DNA of 64,000 bases from Parelaphostrongylus tenuis (GCA_019055375.1 JAHQIW010000249.1:1-64000); one strand, 5' to 3'; shown: positions 45,034-58,760, counted from the first letter of the stretch. Numbers and translations are program-made. Notes: generated from the letters alone by a model not told the origin.

Positions 45034-47096
45034 TTAGGTGACGGTGGCAAGAGCCGTGGCGAAGTGCGTTCCAAACGGACCCAATGTAATCATTCGAAGC
45101 ACTATGTTCACCACACTTTGCCACATCTCCCTACTCCAAGTTGCCATAATGAGGTTGGAGGTCTAGGCACATAACATTTTCTTCTGAAGTGATATTGAGC
45201 AGTAAAACAGTTCAGACCGTGAGTGATCTTGAAATTGATAAGTGCTGAGAGGGTATTGGCGTGAAATCTATGGGCATGTTTGGCCTACACATATTATGTG
45301 CAACAGCTCCTGGCGCTCCCATTCCAAGGCATGTTGTCGTCACAGTATTGCCGAAAATTACGCAGGTCGTCATCGTTGCCATCGCATCTCGCGCAACTGC
45401 AACAAACTGCCTCATTCAGACATTGCTTTTCTAGAAAGTTAAGCATATGAAGAAACATGATATCTGGTCGGTGATTTTTTGATTTTTCAAAATTTTCACC
45501 TAAAACGGAATGGCTCGCTTAGTAATTCTACTAAATGAAGTTGCCAAATCATTTCAGAAGTAATTTTCTGCAACAGCATAAAACTGGTTGGTTTCAAATT
45601 GTGTTTCTCGATATATATGATTAGAGTGTCAGTTTCTTTCTATCATATAGATACCTCAAATTCCACTCATGGGTTTCAACATTTCTTCTGAGTCTACCTC
45701 ATAACTGTGAACAGTCACCTCAAATGAAGCCGGATTTGGAGAAGACGAACACACCGCAACATTAGCCCAACAAACATTTCCACGACGTCTCCATGTTATT
45801 TCAGTCATTCAAAATATGCTCATAAAAAAACTCGTAAAATTACTCCTTTACAACTTCTCCAAACAGTTTAGGACCATTTCCAGCAATTTTTTCAACATAA
45901 GACAGTTTGATATAGTAGTGAACCTAAATCGCTGCCCAAAAAATCTCTGGATAGATATGGACAAATTGCATGTAATCTCCGTAATGGATGCTGGAAGTTG
46001 AGTGCTTACCCATCGCTGGTGGGTTAACAGAAACCTTAGGACATGGTAGTGGTGTGTAGAGGACGTTGATATCGAGCTGACCCGAAATGGTTGTTACTGC
46101 AAAATCAGGAAGACCAGCGGCTCGTCCTTGTTGTTCAAGAACGTCGAGCACCTTTAAAACGAAGTTTTCCTAAGCTGAGAGAATTTTTTTTTTGTAAATA
46201 AACTGGTTTTTTTCATGTAGAGCCTTTCGAATAGCTAAATTACCAAAATGTTGGCGAGTTGTATAAGAGGGAGCGTCCATCCATGCTTTTTTAGTTCAAA
46301 AAAACCTACTTTCTGAGAATTTTGAACTAACCCCTTGTATTGTAAGACGCTTCACGAATGCTTCTGCTGAACTTGAACCCGGTGAAATCTGGGGAACCTG
46401 TGCCCGCGCTGCTGCATTTGTGGAGAACGCCATAGCTCTTGGCAAGCTGAAGCCGGTAACGTTGAATCCCCATGTCCTCGACGCAGCTGAATTTGAGCTG
46501 ATAAGTTGGGAATCGAACATGTTTCATAATTTTTTTTCGTCTCACACATATTACCTGAGAGTGGTGAAATGTGTTAAATAATGAAATGAAGCAAATGAAT
46601 GAGTATTTATATAAGTAGTAATAAGAGCAGTATTTGATAAAATGAGTAGGTCAACTTGCTTCATTGGCAAGCGTCTTAGGTGGATCGAACTGATTCGGAA
46701 GCGGGTCAATAGGTCTTCATCTGCCATTTCAACTTGATAAGAAAAAAATGTTCGTTGAAATGAGAATTGATGCAGAACGAGTCGTGAGCTTTCCAGTCTC
46801 AAGTATACAATTTATAAATAAGTATATTCGGTCAAATTCAGTTTAACTATTGATGAACAACAAAATAATTTTTGTGGAAACGTCGACCTCTAGATTACGA
46901 CGCTTTTTATTTGTGATAAAGTGCTAAATATTTTGACCTTAGCTAAGGGTCGAAGTATATGGTTGTAAATGCACATGATTACACTACAGAAAGAATTTTC
47001 GATCTAATCTGGTCCACCTGGAAGTGTTCCACCTCCCAGCACTGCACCGGTAGTCAGCAGGAACATCAGGTGTGGATGTGATGGAGCTTGTGCCAT
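45034..47096 (-). CDS. Secreted nematode protein family, copy D (intact)
   Basis: Exons 47018-47096, 46332-46486, 46010-46151, 45218-45396 and 45034-45162 join in frame to 227 codons plus stop, with intron phases 1, 0, 1, 0 as in copy C. Exon 1 encodes MAQAPSHPHLMFLLTTGAVL followed by GGGTLP. The Cys found here in A and C is Gly. Exon 2 contains NVTGFSLPRAMAFSTNAAA. Exon 3 begins VLDVLEQQGRAAGLPDFA. Exon 4 contains ARDAMATMTTCVIFGNTV, and its variable loop is shortened in frame by 18 nt relative to C. Exon 5 contains MATWSREMWQSVVNIVLRM and ends ATVT. Donors: GTGGAC, GTTAGT, GTAAGC and GTCTGA. Acceptors: ATTCAG, TTAAAG, TTGCAG and GCCTAG. It is transcribed away from the palindrome centre, head to head with its twin E. 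The weak first and last donors are the main uncertainty. Function unknown. Confidence 0.78.
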
Positions 47097-47317
47097 GCTC
47101 CCTGAACTGGGCATCGTGAGCAGAATTACTTCTAAATGATCAGAGGGCAAATCTACTGCCGAATTCAGTAGAGAGCACAACGATTCCGCTGTTCCGAATG
47201 ATGTGAAGGTTGTGAGAAATCTTTTAATCGACTATTTTGATGCTTGGCCTAAGATCAGCATAATATGACATGTATTTTGAGCCTTTCATGCCGTCTGTTA
47301 TGAGCACATAAACAGTT

Positions 47318-47449
47318 CAAGGCACGTATTTCGGCTTTACAGTCTCGTCACTAGCACGGTGCCTTGACAGGGGTAGATCCCTTAGAGACTGAGTAAACAA
47401 GAAGGCACCGTGCAACTGACGAGGCTATAAAGCCGTAGCACCTGTCTTG
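47318..47449. repeat. Hairpin element upstream of gene copy D
   Basis: Clean inverted repeat: 'caaggcacgtatttcggctt' with a 'aaagccgtagcacctgtctt' right arm, and inner arms 'gcacggtgcctt'/'aaggcaccgtgc'. It starts 222 bp upstream of the ATG. Confidence 0.7.
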
Positions 47450-48540
<1,091 letters not shown>

Positions 48541-48589
48541 TAAAAACACGAATGTTGTAATTCAACGAGAATTATCCAGAGACAGATAA

Positions 48590-48750
48590 ACAAAACTTCG
48601 AACCTCGGGCGGGAATCGAACGTAGAACTCACCCTCTACTGAAAGGATACCTTTGTATAGCAGAAAAAAACGGTATCCTTGATAATGCAGTGGTTAGTAT
48701 TCACCCTGAAAAAGATGGGACGTTGGTTCGTCTTTCGCGCGAGGTTCAGA
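48590..48750. repeat. Divergent pair of tRNA-like modules
   Basis: As at 42320; B-box-like 'cgttcgattcccgcccgagg' on the minus strand and 'gcagtggttagtattcaccc' on the plus. Confidence 0.55.
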
Positions 48751-49632
48751 GTTTTGCATATCAACGAGCATTCTCAGATATATTACACCATGTTACTAAT
48801 CAGAAACGGTAAAATAAGGATGAATCCTCATAGTTCATATATCTTCACGTATTATTCTTTCGCACACATATGTATGCGTACATAATTTCAAAAAATTGGG
48901 TCTATCCCTTCCACTACGAGCCCACTTTCTCTGCATTTCTAACCCAGGACGCAAAAGCATCCAGTGTATTATTTTAGAATGTTGAATGTATTACTGTTAT
49001 TTTCTTTTCAATTATAACAAACATAATATATTTACATATAACATAACATACGAAAATAACAATAGTGCAATTGAAACAGTATAACAATATATTCCATGCA
49101 TACCCACCCTGGGGTTAAAGAAGCAAAGGAGCTGGGTTGACGGTCCCGAAAAGGTTAAATATGGTAACATATGCTATAAAACAATATTAAGCAAACAAAT
49201 TACAAGACAATGAAATTTGAAGCGAAAACATCTGTGCTGGACAAATGGTTGCCAACAATTCTGTGTCCACCTATAAAGAAAAACGAAATCATTTTACGGA
49301 ATAGATAAATCGGGAGGCGATGGACAAGTGGTTAGTGAAGAGGCTATCAGGAATCAAAATGCTGGTTGTTCCTCCTCCACCACCACTTTCTTGCAAGCAA
49401 TAAACAAGAGACCTACAAAACCTCTGAAACAGCAAAGAGGACTATCTTGACCGGCATTCTACAACATTCATTAAGAAAACAAAAGCCTCCACAAGCCGTA
49501 ATCGCAACGACAAGTTGTCGAAGGGCTCTATGGAAGACGAATGCGTTGGAACGGATCATTAGAAAAATTAACTAGCTAGAGGACTGCATATTACACTTTC
49601 TGAAATAAAAAAACTCAGGTAAGGGATAAAGA
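48751..49632. other. Non-coding unit DNA
   Basis: Paralogous to 1.54-2.43 and 42.5-43.4 kb. The frame at 49366-49575 is broken in the paralogues. Confidence 0.5.
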
Positions 49633-49710
49633 GGGGCGCCATGGCCGAGTGGCTGTGATGCTGGCTGCTGCGCGCTCGGGCCAAGCCCCGCCAACAGCTC
49701 TCCCCGTCAG
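49633..49710 (+). repeat. SINE head A, Ser/Leu-tRNA-like
   Basis: 'ggggcgccatggccgagtgg', as at 2435. Confidence 0.6.
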
Positions 49711-50405
49711 TCAAGAACGAACACATTATGAAACGCCGGAGTCTGGATATACTCGCGTTTGCAAGGAGACTCGCTCAATCAATATTATGCAACGTTTAAG
49801 AGGAAGCGAATTAGCGAACTGAATGCTAGAAATACTGGGATCCGCACAACGAAAAAAAAACACTAGAAAGATGAATCTAAATAAATAAGACAGATGAACA
49901 GAAAAAATTGAGTTCATGTAAAATCCCAGCCAACGGGTCATAAGAATTTTCGTTCACAACCACATTTAAGCGCTTACTAAGAAAAACTGTAGCGCAGAAA
50001 TTCTAAGAGAAGGATTATATGCAGCCTTCGCCGTATTTTGAGGCGATTCCACTTGGGATTTGCAGACAACAGTAACTATCACGAATGTAAACCCTTCACA
50101 CAAACCAAACTATCTTTCCTAACAAGGATTTCAATAACTAATTATATTTAAGCAAAAATATCCGTAAAGGGATATGTGGGTCTTCAAACAAGAAACGTCG
50201 TGCGTAATTTCAGCTCCCTACAATTACCGCTTCTGTCAAAATCACTCTATCCTTCTCCTACGTGTTCACCCATAATCATCGCTCCTAAGAGAGATTTTGA
50301 TAACTAATCACATTCGATAGGAAATATCAGCGGGTAGGACTATTTTAATCGTCAATCAACGGAGGTCGTACGTAATTACAGTGTCGTGCGGCTACCGTTT
50401 CGATA

Positions 50406-52254
50406 GAAATTCTGTGATGACCAACCCTTGATCTGTGCTTGTTATTCTCACACCTAACCTCATAACTGCATTTCTCGTCATGTGAAGATATTTTCCATTA
50501 GAATCGTCAATCAACGAAAGTCGTACGTGATTACGGTAGGCGACGACATCGTATCGACGAAAATCGTGTTGCAGACTAACCCTTCATCTAGGTGTGATTG
50601 TTCCTCACACACCGGACTCCTGAAGCTGGTGACAACTGGTGATAAGCTCTCCATTTTTGAGATATTTTGGAAGTTGCACCTTTCTCAAGTAACAGGCGAA
50701 GATTTATGCTGCATTGTCATAGTTTTGTGCAATTTCTATACACTATTCTTTCATTAGATCCTGAGTTGGAACCATGAAAAATCGCGAGAATCGAATCGCC
50801 AAATTTCACCGACATATGTTCAGCAATTTCAAACTTTAACGATGCATTTGAAGAGACTCAGGAGCGTCCTGCTGTCCGATATCTCCCCTTTTAATTAATA
50901 CTTCAATGCATGCTTGTTTATTGCCTTTGTAAGGTAACAGCATGACAAATTTCATGGATTAATAATTTACTCTTGGATATTCTCCACTGAATTCAAGTTT
51001 TAGGTGACCGTGGCAGCAGCCGTGGCGAAGTGCACTCCGAACGGACCCGATGTAATCATTCGAAGCACTCTGTTCACCACACTTGCCACATCTCCCTGCT
51101 CCAAGAAGCCATGACGAGGTTTGAAGTCTGAATAGATTACTTTTGATTCGATTCAAAAATGTATTTAAAAAATAAAGCAGTCCAAATCGTGAGAGTTCCT
51201 GAAATTGACTGCACCTGGCACTCCCATTGCAAGACATGTTGTTGTCACTGTGTTGCTAAAAATGACGCAGGTCGTCATCATCATCATGGCTCGATCAACT
51301 GGAACAAACTGCCTCATTCAAACATTGTTTTTCTAGAAACTCAAGCAAATCAAAAAATTTGATATCTGGTCGGTGATTTTTGATTTTCGAATTTTTTATC
51401 TGAAACGAAATGGCTCACTTAAAAATTCTACTGAATAAAATCGCCAAATCACTTTAGAAATAATTTTCTGCAACAGCATAGAATTGGTTGGTTTCAAATT
51501 GTATTTCTCGATTTATATAATTAGAGTGCCAGTCCCTTTCTGTGATGTTGATGCCTCAATTTCTGCTTTTCGGTGCTAACATTTCTTCTCCGTCTATCTT
51601 ATAGCTGTGAACAGTCCACTCAAATAAAGCCGGCTCTGGAGAAGACGAACACACCGGAACATAGCCCAACAGACATTTCCGCTAGCATCTTCGTGTTTCC
51701 ATGATATAACCTTACAAAGCAAATAAGCGAACAAGCCATTGAAGTATTAATTAAAAAGGGGATACACTGGAGAGCAGGACACTCCTGAGTCTCTTCAAAT
51801 GAATCGTTAACGCATGCAAATACTGAACTTATGCTGGAGAAATAAGGAGATTCGATCTCTTTCGATTTCCCGTGGTTCAAAATCAGAACGTACTGAAAGG
51901 ACACTGTGTAAAAATTGTGTGCTGCTGTTACGATGCAGCATAAAGCTTCTTCTGTAACTTTGGAAAGATGCAACTTACAAAATACTTTAAAACATGGAGA
52001 AGTCATCATCAGATGTTGAAAAGCCAGCCTCAGAAGTTAGGTGTGCGAAAAACAATCACATCTAGATGAAGGGAACGTAAGCAGCATGATCTTCGTCAAT
52101 ACGGTGATCGTAAACCACCGGTAATTATGTACGACCTTTGTTGATTGACGATCCTAGTAGAAGGTATAGACAGATGGCGAGAAATACGATTTTGAGCGTT
52201 AGGAGTGAGAACAACAAGCACAGACAAAGGTATGGTCAATGACACATTTTCTGT
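50406..52254. other. Asymmetric spacer between the palindrome arms
   Basis: 50406-51705 continues the left unit in its normal orientation and includes pseudogene F. At about 51705, within intron 3 of F, it switches to a reversed segment. 51706-52254 is a diverged (not identical) reverse copy of the same block as 50406-50940. Near-identity with the left arm starts only at about 52255. Confidence 0.8.
51000..51298 (-). pseudogene. Secreted-protein family, copy F (truncated and broken)
   Basis: Only exons 5 and 4 remain. Exon 4 (51188-51298) starts normally (ARAMMMMTTCVIFSNTVTTT on translation after the split codon) but lacks about 77 bp of the variable loop. This breaks the frame, and its donor is AT instead of GT. 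Exon 5 (51000-51127) has lost one A in the Gln-Ser codons, shifting to a stop. Intron 3 sequence continues to about 51705, where the inverted junction replaces exons 1-3. It is certainly non-functional as written. Confidence 0.85.
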
Positions 52255-52949
52255 CGAAACGGTAGCCGCAACGACACTGTAATTACGTACGACCTCCGTT
52301 GATTGACGATTAAAATAGTCCTACCCGCTGATATTTCCTATCGAATGTGATTAGTTATCAAAATCTCTCTTAGGAGCGATGATTATGGGTGAACACGTAG
52401 GAGAAGGATAGAGTGATTTTGACAGAAGCGGTAATTGTAGGGAGCTGAAATTACGCACGACGTTTCTTGTTTGAAGACCCACATATCCCTTTTACGGATA
52501 TTTTTGCTTAAATATAATTAGTTATTGAAATCCTTGTTAGGAAAGATAGTTTTGGTTTGTGTGAAGGGTTTACATTCGTGATAGTTACTGTTGTCTGCAA
52601 ATCCCAAGTGGAATCGCTCAAAATACGGCGAAGGCTGCATATAATCCTTCTCTTAGAATTTCTGCGCTACAGTTTTTTCTTAGTAAGCGCTTAAATGTGG
52701 TGTGAACGAAAATTCTTATGACCCGTTGGCTGGGATTTTACATGAACTCAATTTTTTCTGTTCATCTGTCTTATTTATTTAGATTCATCTTTCTAGTGTT
52801 TTTTTTTCGTTGTGCGGATCCCAGTATTTCTAGCATTCAGTTCGCTAATTCGCTTCCTCTTAAACGTTGCATAATATTGATTGAGCGAGTCTCCTTGCAA
52901 ACGCGAGTATATCCAGACTCCGGCGTTTCATAATGTGTTCGTTCTTGAC

Positions 52950-53027
52950 TGACGGGGAGAGCTGTTGGCGGGGCTTGGCCCGAGCGCGCAGCAGCCAGCA
53001 TCACAGCCACTCGGCCATGGCGCCCCT
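52950..53027 (-). repeat. SINE head A (mirror of 49633)
   Basis: Reverse complement of the 49633 copy, ending 'ccactcggccatggcgcccc'. Confidence 0.6.
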
Positions 53028-53909
53028 CTTTATCCCTTACCTGAGGTTTTTTTATTTCAGAAAGTGTAATATGCAGTCCTCTAGCTAGTTAATTTTTCTA
53101 ATGATCCGTTCCAACGCATTCGTCTTCCATAGAGCCCTTCGACAACTTGTCGTTGCGATTACGGCTTGTGGAGGCTTTTGTTTTCTTAATGAATGTTGTA
53201 GAATGCCGGTCAAGATAGTCCTCTTTGCTGTTTCAGAGGTTTTGTAGGTCTCTTGTTTATTGCTTGCAAGAAAGTGGTGGTGGAGGAGGAACAACCAGCA
53301 TTTTGATTCCTGATAGCCTCTTCACTAACCACTTGTCCATCGCCTCCCGATTTATCTATTCCGTAAAATGATTTCGTTTTTCTTTATAGGTGGACACAGA
53401 ATTGTTGGCAACCATTTGTCCAGCACAGATGTTTTCGCTTCAAATTTCATTGTCTTGTAATTTGTTTGCTTAATATTGTTTTTATAGCATATGTTACCAT
53501 ATTTAACCTTTTCGGGACCGTCAACCCAGCTCCTTTGCTTCTTAACCCAGGGTGGGTATGCATGGAATATATTGTTATACTGTTTCAATTGCACTATTGT
53601 TATTTTCGTATGTTATGTTATATGTAAATATATTATGTTTGTTATAATTGAAAAGAAAATAACAGTAATACATTCAACATTCTAAAATAATACACTGGAT
53701 GCTTTTGCGTCCTGGGTTAGAAATGCAGAGAAAGTGGGCTCGTAGTGGAAGGGATAGACCCAATTTTTTGAAATTATGTACGCATACATATGTGTGCGAA
53801 AGAATAATACGTGAAGATATATGAACTATGAGGATTCATCCTTATTTTACCGTTTCTGATTAGTAACATGGTGTAATATATCTGAGAATGCTCGTTGATA
53901 TGCAAAACT

Positions 53910-54065
53910 CTGAACCTCGCGCGAAAGACGAACCAACGTCCCATCTTTTTCAGGGTGAATACTAACCACTGCATTATCAAGGATACCGTTTTTTTCTGCT
54001 ATACAAAGGTATCCTTTCAGTAGAGGGTGAGTTCTACGTTCGATTCCCCGCCCGAGGTTCGAAGT
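53910..54065. repeat. Divergent tRNA-like pair (mirror of 48590)
   Basis: Mirror of the left-arm pair. One extra C in 'gattccccgcccgagg' distinguishes it from the left arm. Confidence 0.55.
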
Positions 54066-54116
54066 TTTGTTTATCTGTCTCTGGATAATTCTCGTTGAAT
54101 TACAACATTCGTGTTT

Positions 54117-54255
<139 letters not shown>

Positions 54256-55206
54256 AATTTCGAAATATGTTTTTCAACAACGTCAACAATCCCATCTTAT
54301 CATTATGTGCCGCAACAGCATCCTCTTTGAAGAATGAACGAGAATCGCATTTCACTTCGATCCATCAGTGTCTTGTTTTCACCATATTTGAGTCTGTAGC
54401 CCACGTACTAGATCCAAATTCAGGAAAGTTTGACATTTCCAATCATAAAGAAGAAAACGGTTTACGCAATAAGTGGAATTAATAAACTGCTGAAATGAAT
54501 TTTCTTCTCTTAAAGCGTTCAATTCCTGGTTGTGATGGTGTATGGGAAGTGCAAGAATGTTTTGGCGAAACTTTTCGATAATTAGCATTTCAATTATTGC
54601 GATGTAGCAAAGGACGAAGCGGCATAGTGTCACCCCGATCGTCTTCTCAAGGTATGAGCACTTCTTTCAAGTATTTTGATGAACTTTCAGCGTAATCAGA
54701 ATGCACAGTTTAGGCAGTCTCACCAGTTATACGCCAGTAGTAGTCTTTTGAGCAACGATCTCAGTGCGGTATTTGAATCCTCCAGTGATGCATCGTAGAT
54801 ATTTTTGACCTGATACTACACTGCCTTCATCCGCAACAAATTCGAAAGGCATAATAAGCGTGATTTAATTGCGAAGATTCTAACAAAAGAAAAAGATTGG
54901 CTTTCTAAAGAATTTCGTAATCCAAATAATTTGTACACAAAAATGGGTGGTGTAACAACGGCGTTTTGTACCCTCAAAATTTCTTACATGTGGGAAAAAA
55001 CAGTACTTATCGCCGCAGAGACATAAGAAAAATAATCTGCTTTCTGTGACATTACCACATTCGCTGAAATCTTTATTAAGCGACTACTTTCATATATCTT
55101 CCGAGGTTCAAGATTATACGGGTGTTTTATCTCATTAACTATTCTTCACATGTGACGGCATAATTTGAGCTTATCATGAGATCCATTATGGCATACTTGT
55201 ACAATG

Positions 55207-55338
55207 CAAGACAGGTGCTACGGCTTTATAGCCTCGTCAGTTGCACGGTGCCTTCTTGTTTACTCAGTCTCTAAGGGATCTACCCCTGTCAAGGCACCGT
55301 GCTAGTGACGAGACTGTAAAGCCGAAATACGTGCCTTG
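55207..55338. repeat. Hairpin element upstream of gene copy E
   Basis: Mirror of 47318-47449, ending about 220 bp before the ATG. Confidence 0.7.
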
Positions 55339-55560
55339 AACTGTTTATGTGCTCATAACAGACGGCATGAAAGGCTCAAAATACATTGTCATATTATGCT
55401 GATCTTAGGCCAAGCATCAAAATAGTCGATTAAAAGATTTCTCACAACCTTCACATCATTCGGAACAGCGGAATCGTTGTGCTCTCTACTGAATTCGGCA
55501 GTAGATTTGCCCTCTGATCATTTAGAAGTAATTCTGCTCACGATGCCCAGTTCAGGGAGC

Positions 55561-57622
55561 ATGGCACAAGCTCCATCACATCCACACCTGATGTTCCTGC
55601 TGACTACCGGTGCAGTGCTGGGAGGTGGAACACTTCCAGGTGGACCAGATTAGATCGAAAATTCTTTCTGTAGTGTAATCATGTGCATTTACAACCATAT
55701 ACTTCGACCCTTAGCTAAGGTCAAAATATTTAGCACTTTATCACAAATAAAAAGCGTCGTAATCTAGAGGTCGACGTTTCCACAAAAATTATTTTGTTGT
55801 TCATCAATAGTTAAACTGAATTTGACCGAATATACTTATTTATAAATTGTATACTTGAGACTGGAAAGCTCACGACTCGTTCTGCATCAATTCTCATTTC
55901 AACGAACATTTTTTTCTTATCAAGTTGAAATGGCAGATGAAGACCTATTGACCCGCTTCCGAATCAGTTCGATCCACCTAAGACGCTTGCCAATGAAGCA
56001 AGTTGACCTACTCATTTTATCAAATACTGCTCTTATTACTACTTATATAAATACTCATTCATTTGCTTCATTTCATTATTTAACACATTTCACCACTCTC
56101 AGGTAATATGTGTGAGACGAAAAAAAATTATGAAACATGTTCGATTCCCAACTTATCAGCTCAAATTCAGCTGCGTCGAGGACATGGGGATTCAACGTTA
56201 CCGGCTTCAGCTTGCCAAGAGCTATGGCGTTCTCCACAAATGCAGCAGCGCGGGCACAGGTTCCCCAGATTTCACCGGGTTCAAGTTCAGCAGAAGCATT
56301 CGTGAAGCGTCTTACAATACAAGGGGTTAGTTCAAAATTCTCAGAAAGTAGGTTTTTTTGAACTAAAAAAGCATGGATGGACGCTCCCTCTTATACAACT
56401 CGCCAACATTTTGGTAATTTAGCTATTCGAAAGGCTCTACATGAAAAAAACCAGTTTATTTACAAAAAAAAAATTCTCTCAGCTTAGGAAAACTTCGTTT
56501 TAAAGGTGCTCGACGTTCTTGAACAACAAGGACGAGCCGCTGGTCTTCCTGATTTTGCAGTAACAACCATTTCGGGTCAGCTCGATATCAACGTCCTCTA
56601 CACACCACTACCATGTCCTAAGGTTTCTGTTAACCCACCAGCGATGGGTAAGCACTCAACTTCCAGCATCCATTACGGAGATTACATGCAATTTGTCCAT
56701 ATCTATCCAGAGATTTTTTGGGCAGCGATTTAGGTTCACTACTATATCAAACTGTCTTATGTTGAAAAAATTGCTGGAAATGGTCCTAAACTGTTTGGAG
56801 AAGTTGTAAAGGAGTAATTTTACGAGTTTTTTTATGAGCATATTTTGAATGACTGAAATAACATGGAGACGTCGTGGAAATGTTTGTTGGGCTAATGTTG
56901 CGGTGTGTTCGTCTTCTCCAAATCCGGCTTCATTTGAGGTGACTGTTCACAGTTATGAGGTAGACTCAGAAGAAATGTTGAAACCCATGAGTGGAATTTG
57001 AGGTATCTATATGATAGAAAGAAACTGACACTCTAATCATATATATCGAGAAACACAATTTGAAACCAACCAGTTTTATGCTGTTGCAGAAAATTACTTC
57101 TGAAATGATTTGGCAACTTCATTTAGTAGAATTACTAAGCGAGCCATTCCGTTTTAGGTGAAAATTTTGAAAAATCAAAAATCACCGACCAGATATCATG
57201 TTTCTTCATATGCTTAACTTTCTAGAAAAGCAATGTCTGAATGAGGCAGTTTGTTGCAGTTGCGCGAGATGCGATGGCAACGATGACGACCTGCGTAATT
57301 TTCGGCAATACTGTGACGACAACATGCCTTGGAATGGGAGCGCCAGGAGCTGTTGCACATAATATGTGTAGGCCAAACATGCCCATAGATTTCACGCCAA
57401 TACCCTCTCAGCACTTATCAATTTCAAGATCACTCACGGTCTGAACTGTTTTACTGCTCAATATCACTTCAGAAGAAAATGTTATGTGCCTAGACCTCCA
57501 ACCTCATTATGGCAACTTGGAGTAGGGAGATGTGGCAAAGTGTGGTGAACATAGTGCTTCGAATGATTACATTGGGTCCGTTTGGAACGCACTTCGCCAC
57601 GGCTCTTGCCACCGTCACCTAA
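55561..57622 (+). CDS. Secreted nematode protein family, copy E (twin of D)
   Basis: Exons 55561-55639, 56171-56325, 56506-56647, 57260-57438 and 57494-57622 join in frame to 227 codons plus stop; I saw no coding difference from copy D. Splice signals are CCAG|GTGGAC and ATTCAG|CTGCG, GGG|GTTAGT and TTTAAAG|GTGCTC, ATGG|GTAAGC and GTTGCAG|TTGCGC, ACG|GTCTGA and GCCTAG|ACCTCC. Signal peptide MAQAPSHPHLMFLLTTGAVL; Cys residues in LPCPKV, TTCVIF, TTTCLG and MCRPNM. The upstream in-frame ATG at 55543 would add six residues. I prefer the second because it fits copy C, where the first is out of frame. It lies head to head with D, about 8.5 kb apart. If the inverted duplication is an assembly product, D and E are one gene. 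Confidence 0.78.
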
Positions 57623-57650
57623 CACGTGAATCCAGTGGAGAAGATTGAAG

Positions 57651-57656
57651 AATAAA
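57651..57656 (+). terminator. Poly(A) signal of gene copy E
   Basis: AATAAA, 28 bp past the stop codon. Confidence 0.75.
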
Positions 57657-57697
57657 CTACTCAAACTGTATTATTTTTAACACTATATCCTTATAAA

Positions 57698-58003
57698 AAA
57701 AAGCGCATGTGGTGCAGTGGTTGGAGGTGCTCTGCGTCGCACACGAGGTCAGTGGCTCGATCTCGCGCTCATGGCTCACCAAGTCATCCATCCCTTCGGG
57801 GTCGGTAAATTGGTACCAGACTGGTCTCAGACTTGTCTGGGAGGATAAGCAGCACTGACTCAGTTCAGCGGGAGGCCACCGCGAGTCACTGTAAAGGCCA
57901 GATATGCATTCAATCACTTCCAACGAAATTAGAAATTGAAGACGAATGCATGGCGCATCCCTCAGGGATTGATCAACGCCAAGAGCTTTATCCTTTATTC
58001 TTT
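57698..58003 (+). mobile_element. SINE-E insertion (mirror copy)
   Basis: Flanked by TATCCTTATAAA at 57686-57697 and 58004-58015. The head 'gcgcatgtggtgcagtggtt' is at the 5' end and a TTTATCC-type tail at the 3' end. Confidence 0.85.
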
Positions 58004-58329
58004 TATCCTTATAAAGCCAATATACAAGCATGCCATTGAAGTATTGGTTAAAAGGGCAGATAGTGGACAGCAGGACGCCCTGAATGTCTTCAAATCCATC
58101 GTTAAATTTTGCAAATGCTGAACTTATGCTGGGGAAATTTGAAGTTCGATTTCTTTCTATTTCTCATGGTTCAATATTAAAATGTACTAAAAGAATGCTG
58201 CACAAACATTGTATACTACTATGACGATGCAGCATAATGCTTCGCCTGCTTTTTGAGAAAAGTGCCTCTTAACACTTAAAAGATGGAGTGGTTATCACCA
58301 GTTGTCAACAGTCAGCTTCAAAAGTTAGG

Positions 58330-58760
58330 TGTGTGAGGAACAATCACACCTAGATGAAGGGTTAATCTGCAACACGAGTTTCGTTGATACAGTGTCGTAG
58401 CCTACCGTAATCACGTACAACGTTCGTTGATTGACGATTCTAATAGAAGGAATAGCCAGATGGCGAGAAATACGGTTTTGAGCGTTAGGTATGAGAACAA
58501 CAAGCACAGATCAAGGGATGGTCAACAACAGAATTTTTGTCGAAACGGTAATCGCACGAAACCGCAACAACGTGCCCTTCATTGATTGACGATTCAAATA
58601 GGCCTGCCTACTGATATTTCCTATCGGATGTGGTTTGTTGTCAAAATCTCTCTCAGGAGCGATGATTATGGTTTAGCACGTAGGAGAAGGATAGAGTGAT
58701 TTTGACAGATACGCTAATAATAGGGAACTGAAATTACGTACGACGTTTCTTGCTTGACGA
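58330..58760. repeat. ~150-bp repeats (mirror of 43900)
   Basis: Three degenerate direct repeats, reversed relative to the left arm. Confidence 0.6.

Noticed and set aside
50406..52254. Simple missed-adapter read artefact as the full explanation of the palindrome
   Set aside because: Such an artefact would be symmetric to the centre. Here the centre is a 1.85-kb asymmetric spacer with a diverged bridge, although other assembly errors remain possible.
55855..56106. 83-codon frame in intron 1 of copy E as an extra exon
   Set aside because: The matching regions in copies A and C do not keep the frame, and exon 1 joins exon 2 directly in the right phase.
57241..57259. ATG upstream of exon 4 as the start of a separate gene
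   Set aside because: The frame is better explained by splicing at the adjacent TTGCAG acceptor, which restores the reading frame from exon 3; in D/E and C a TGA lies just before this ATG.
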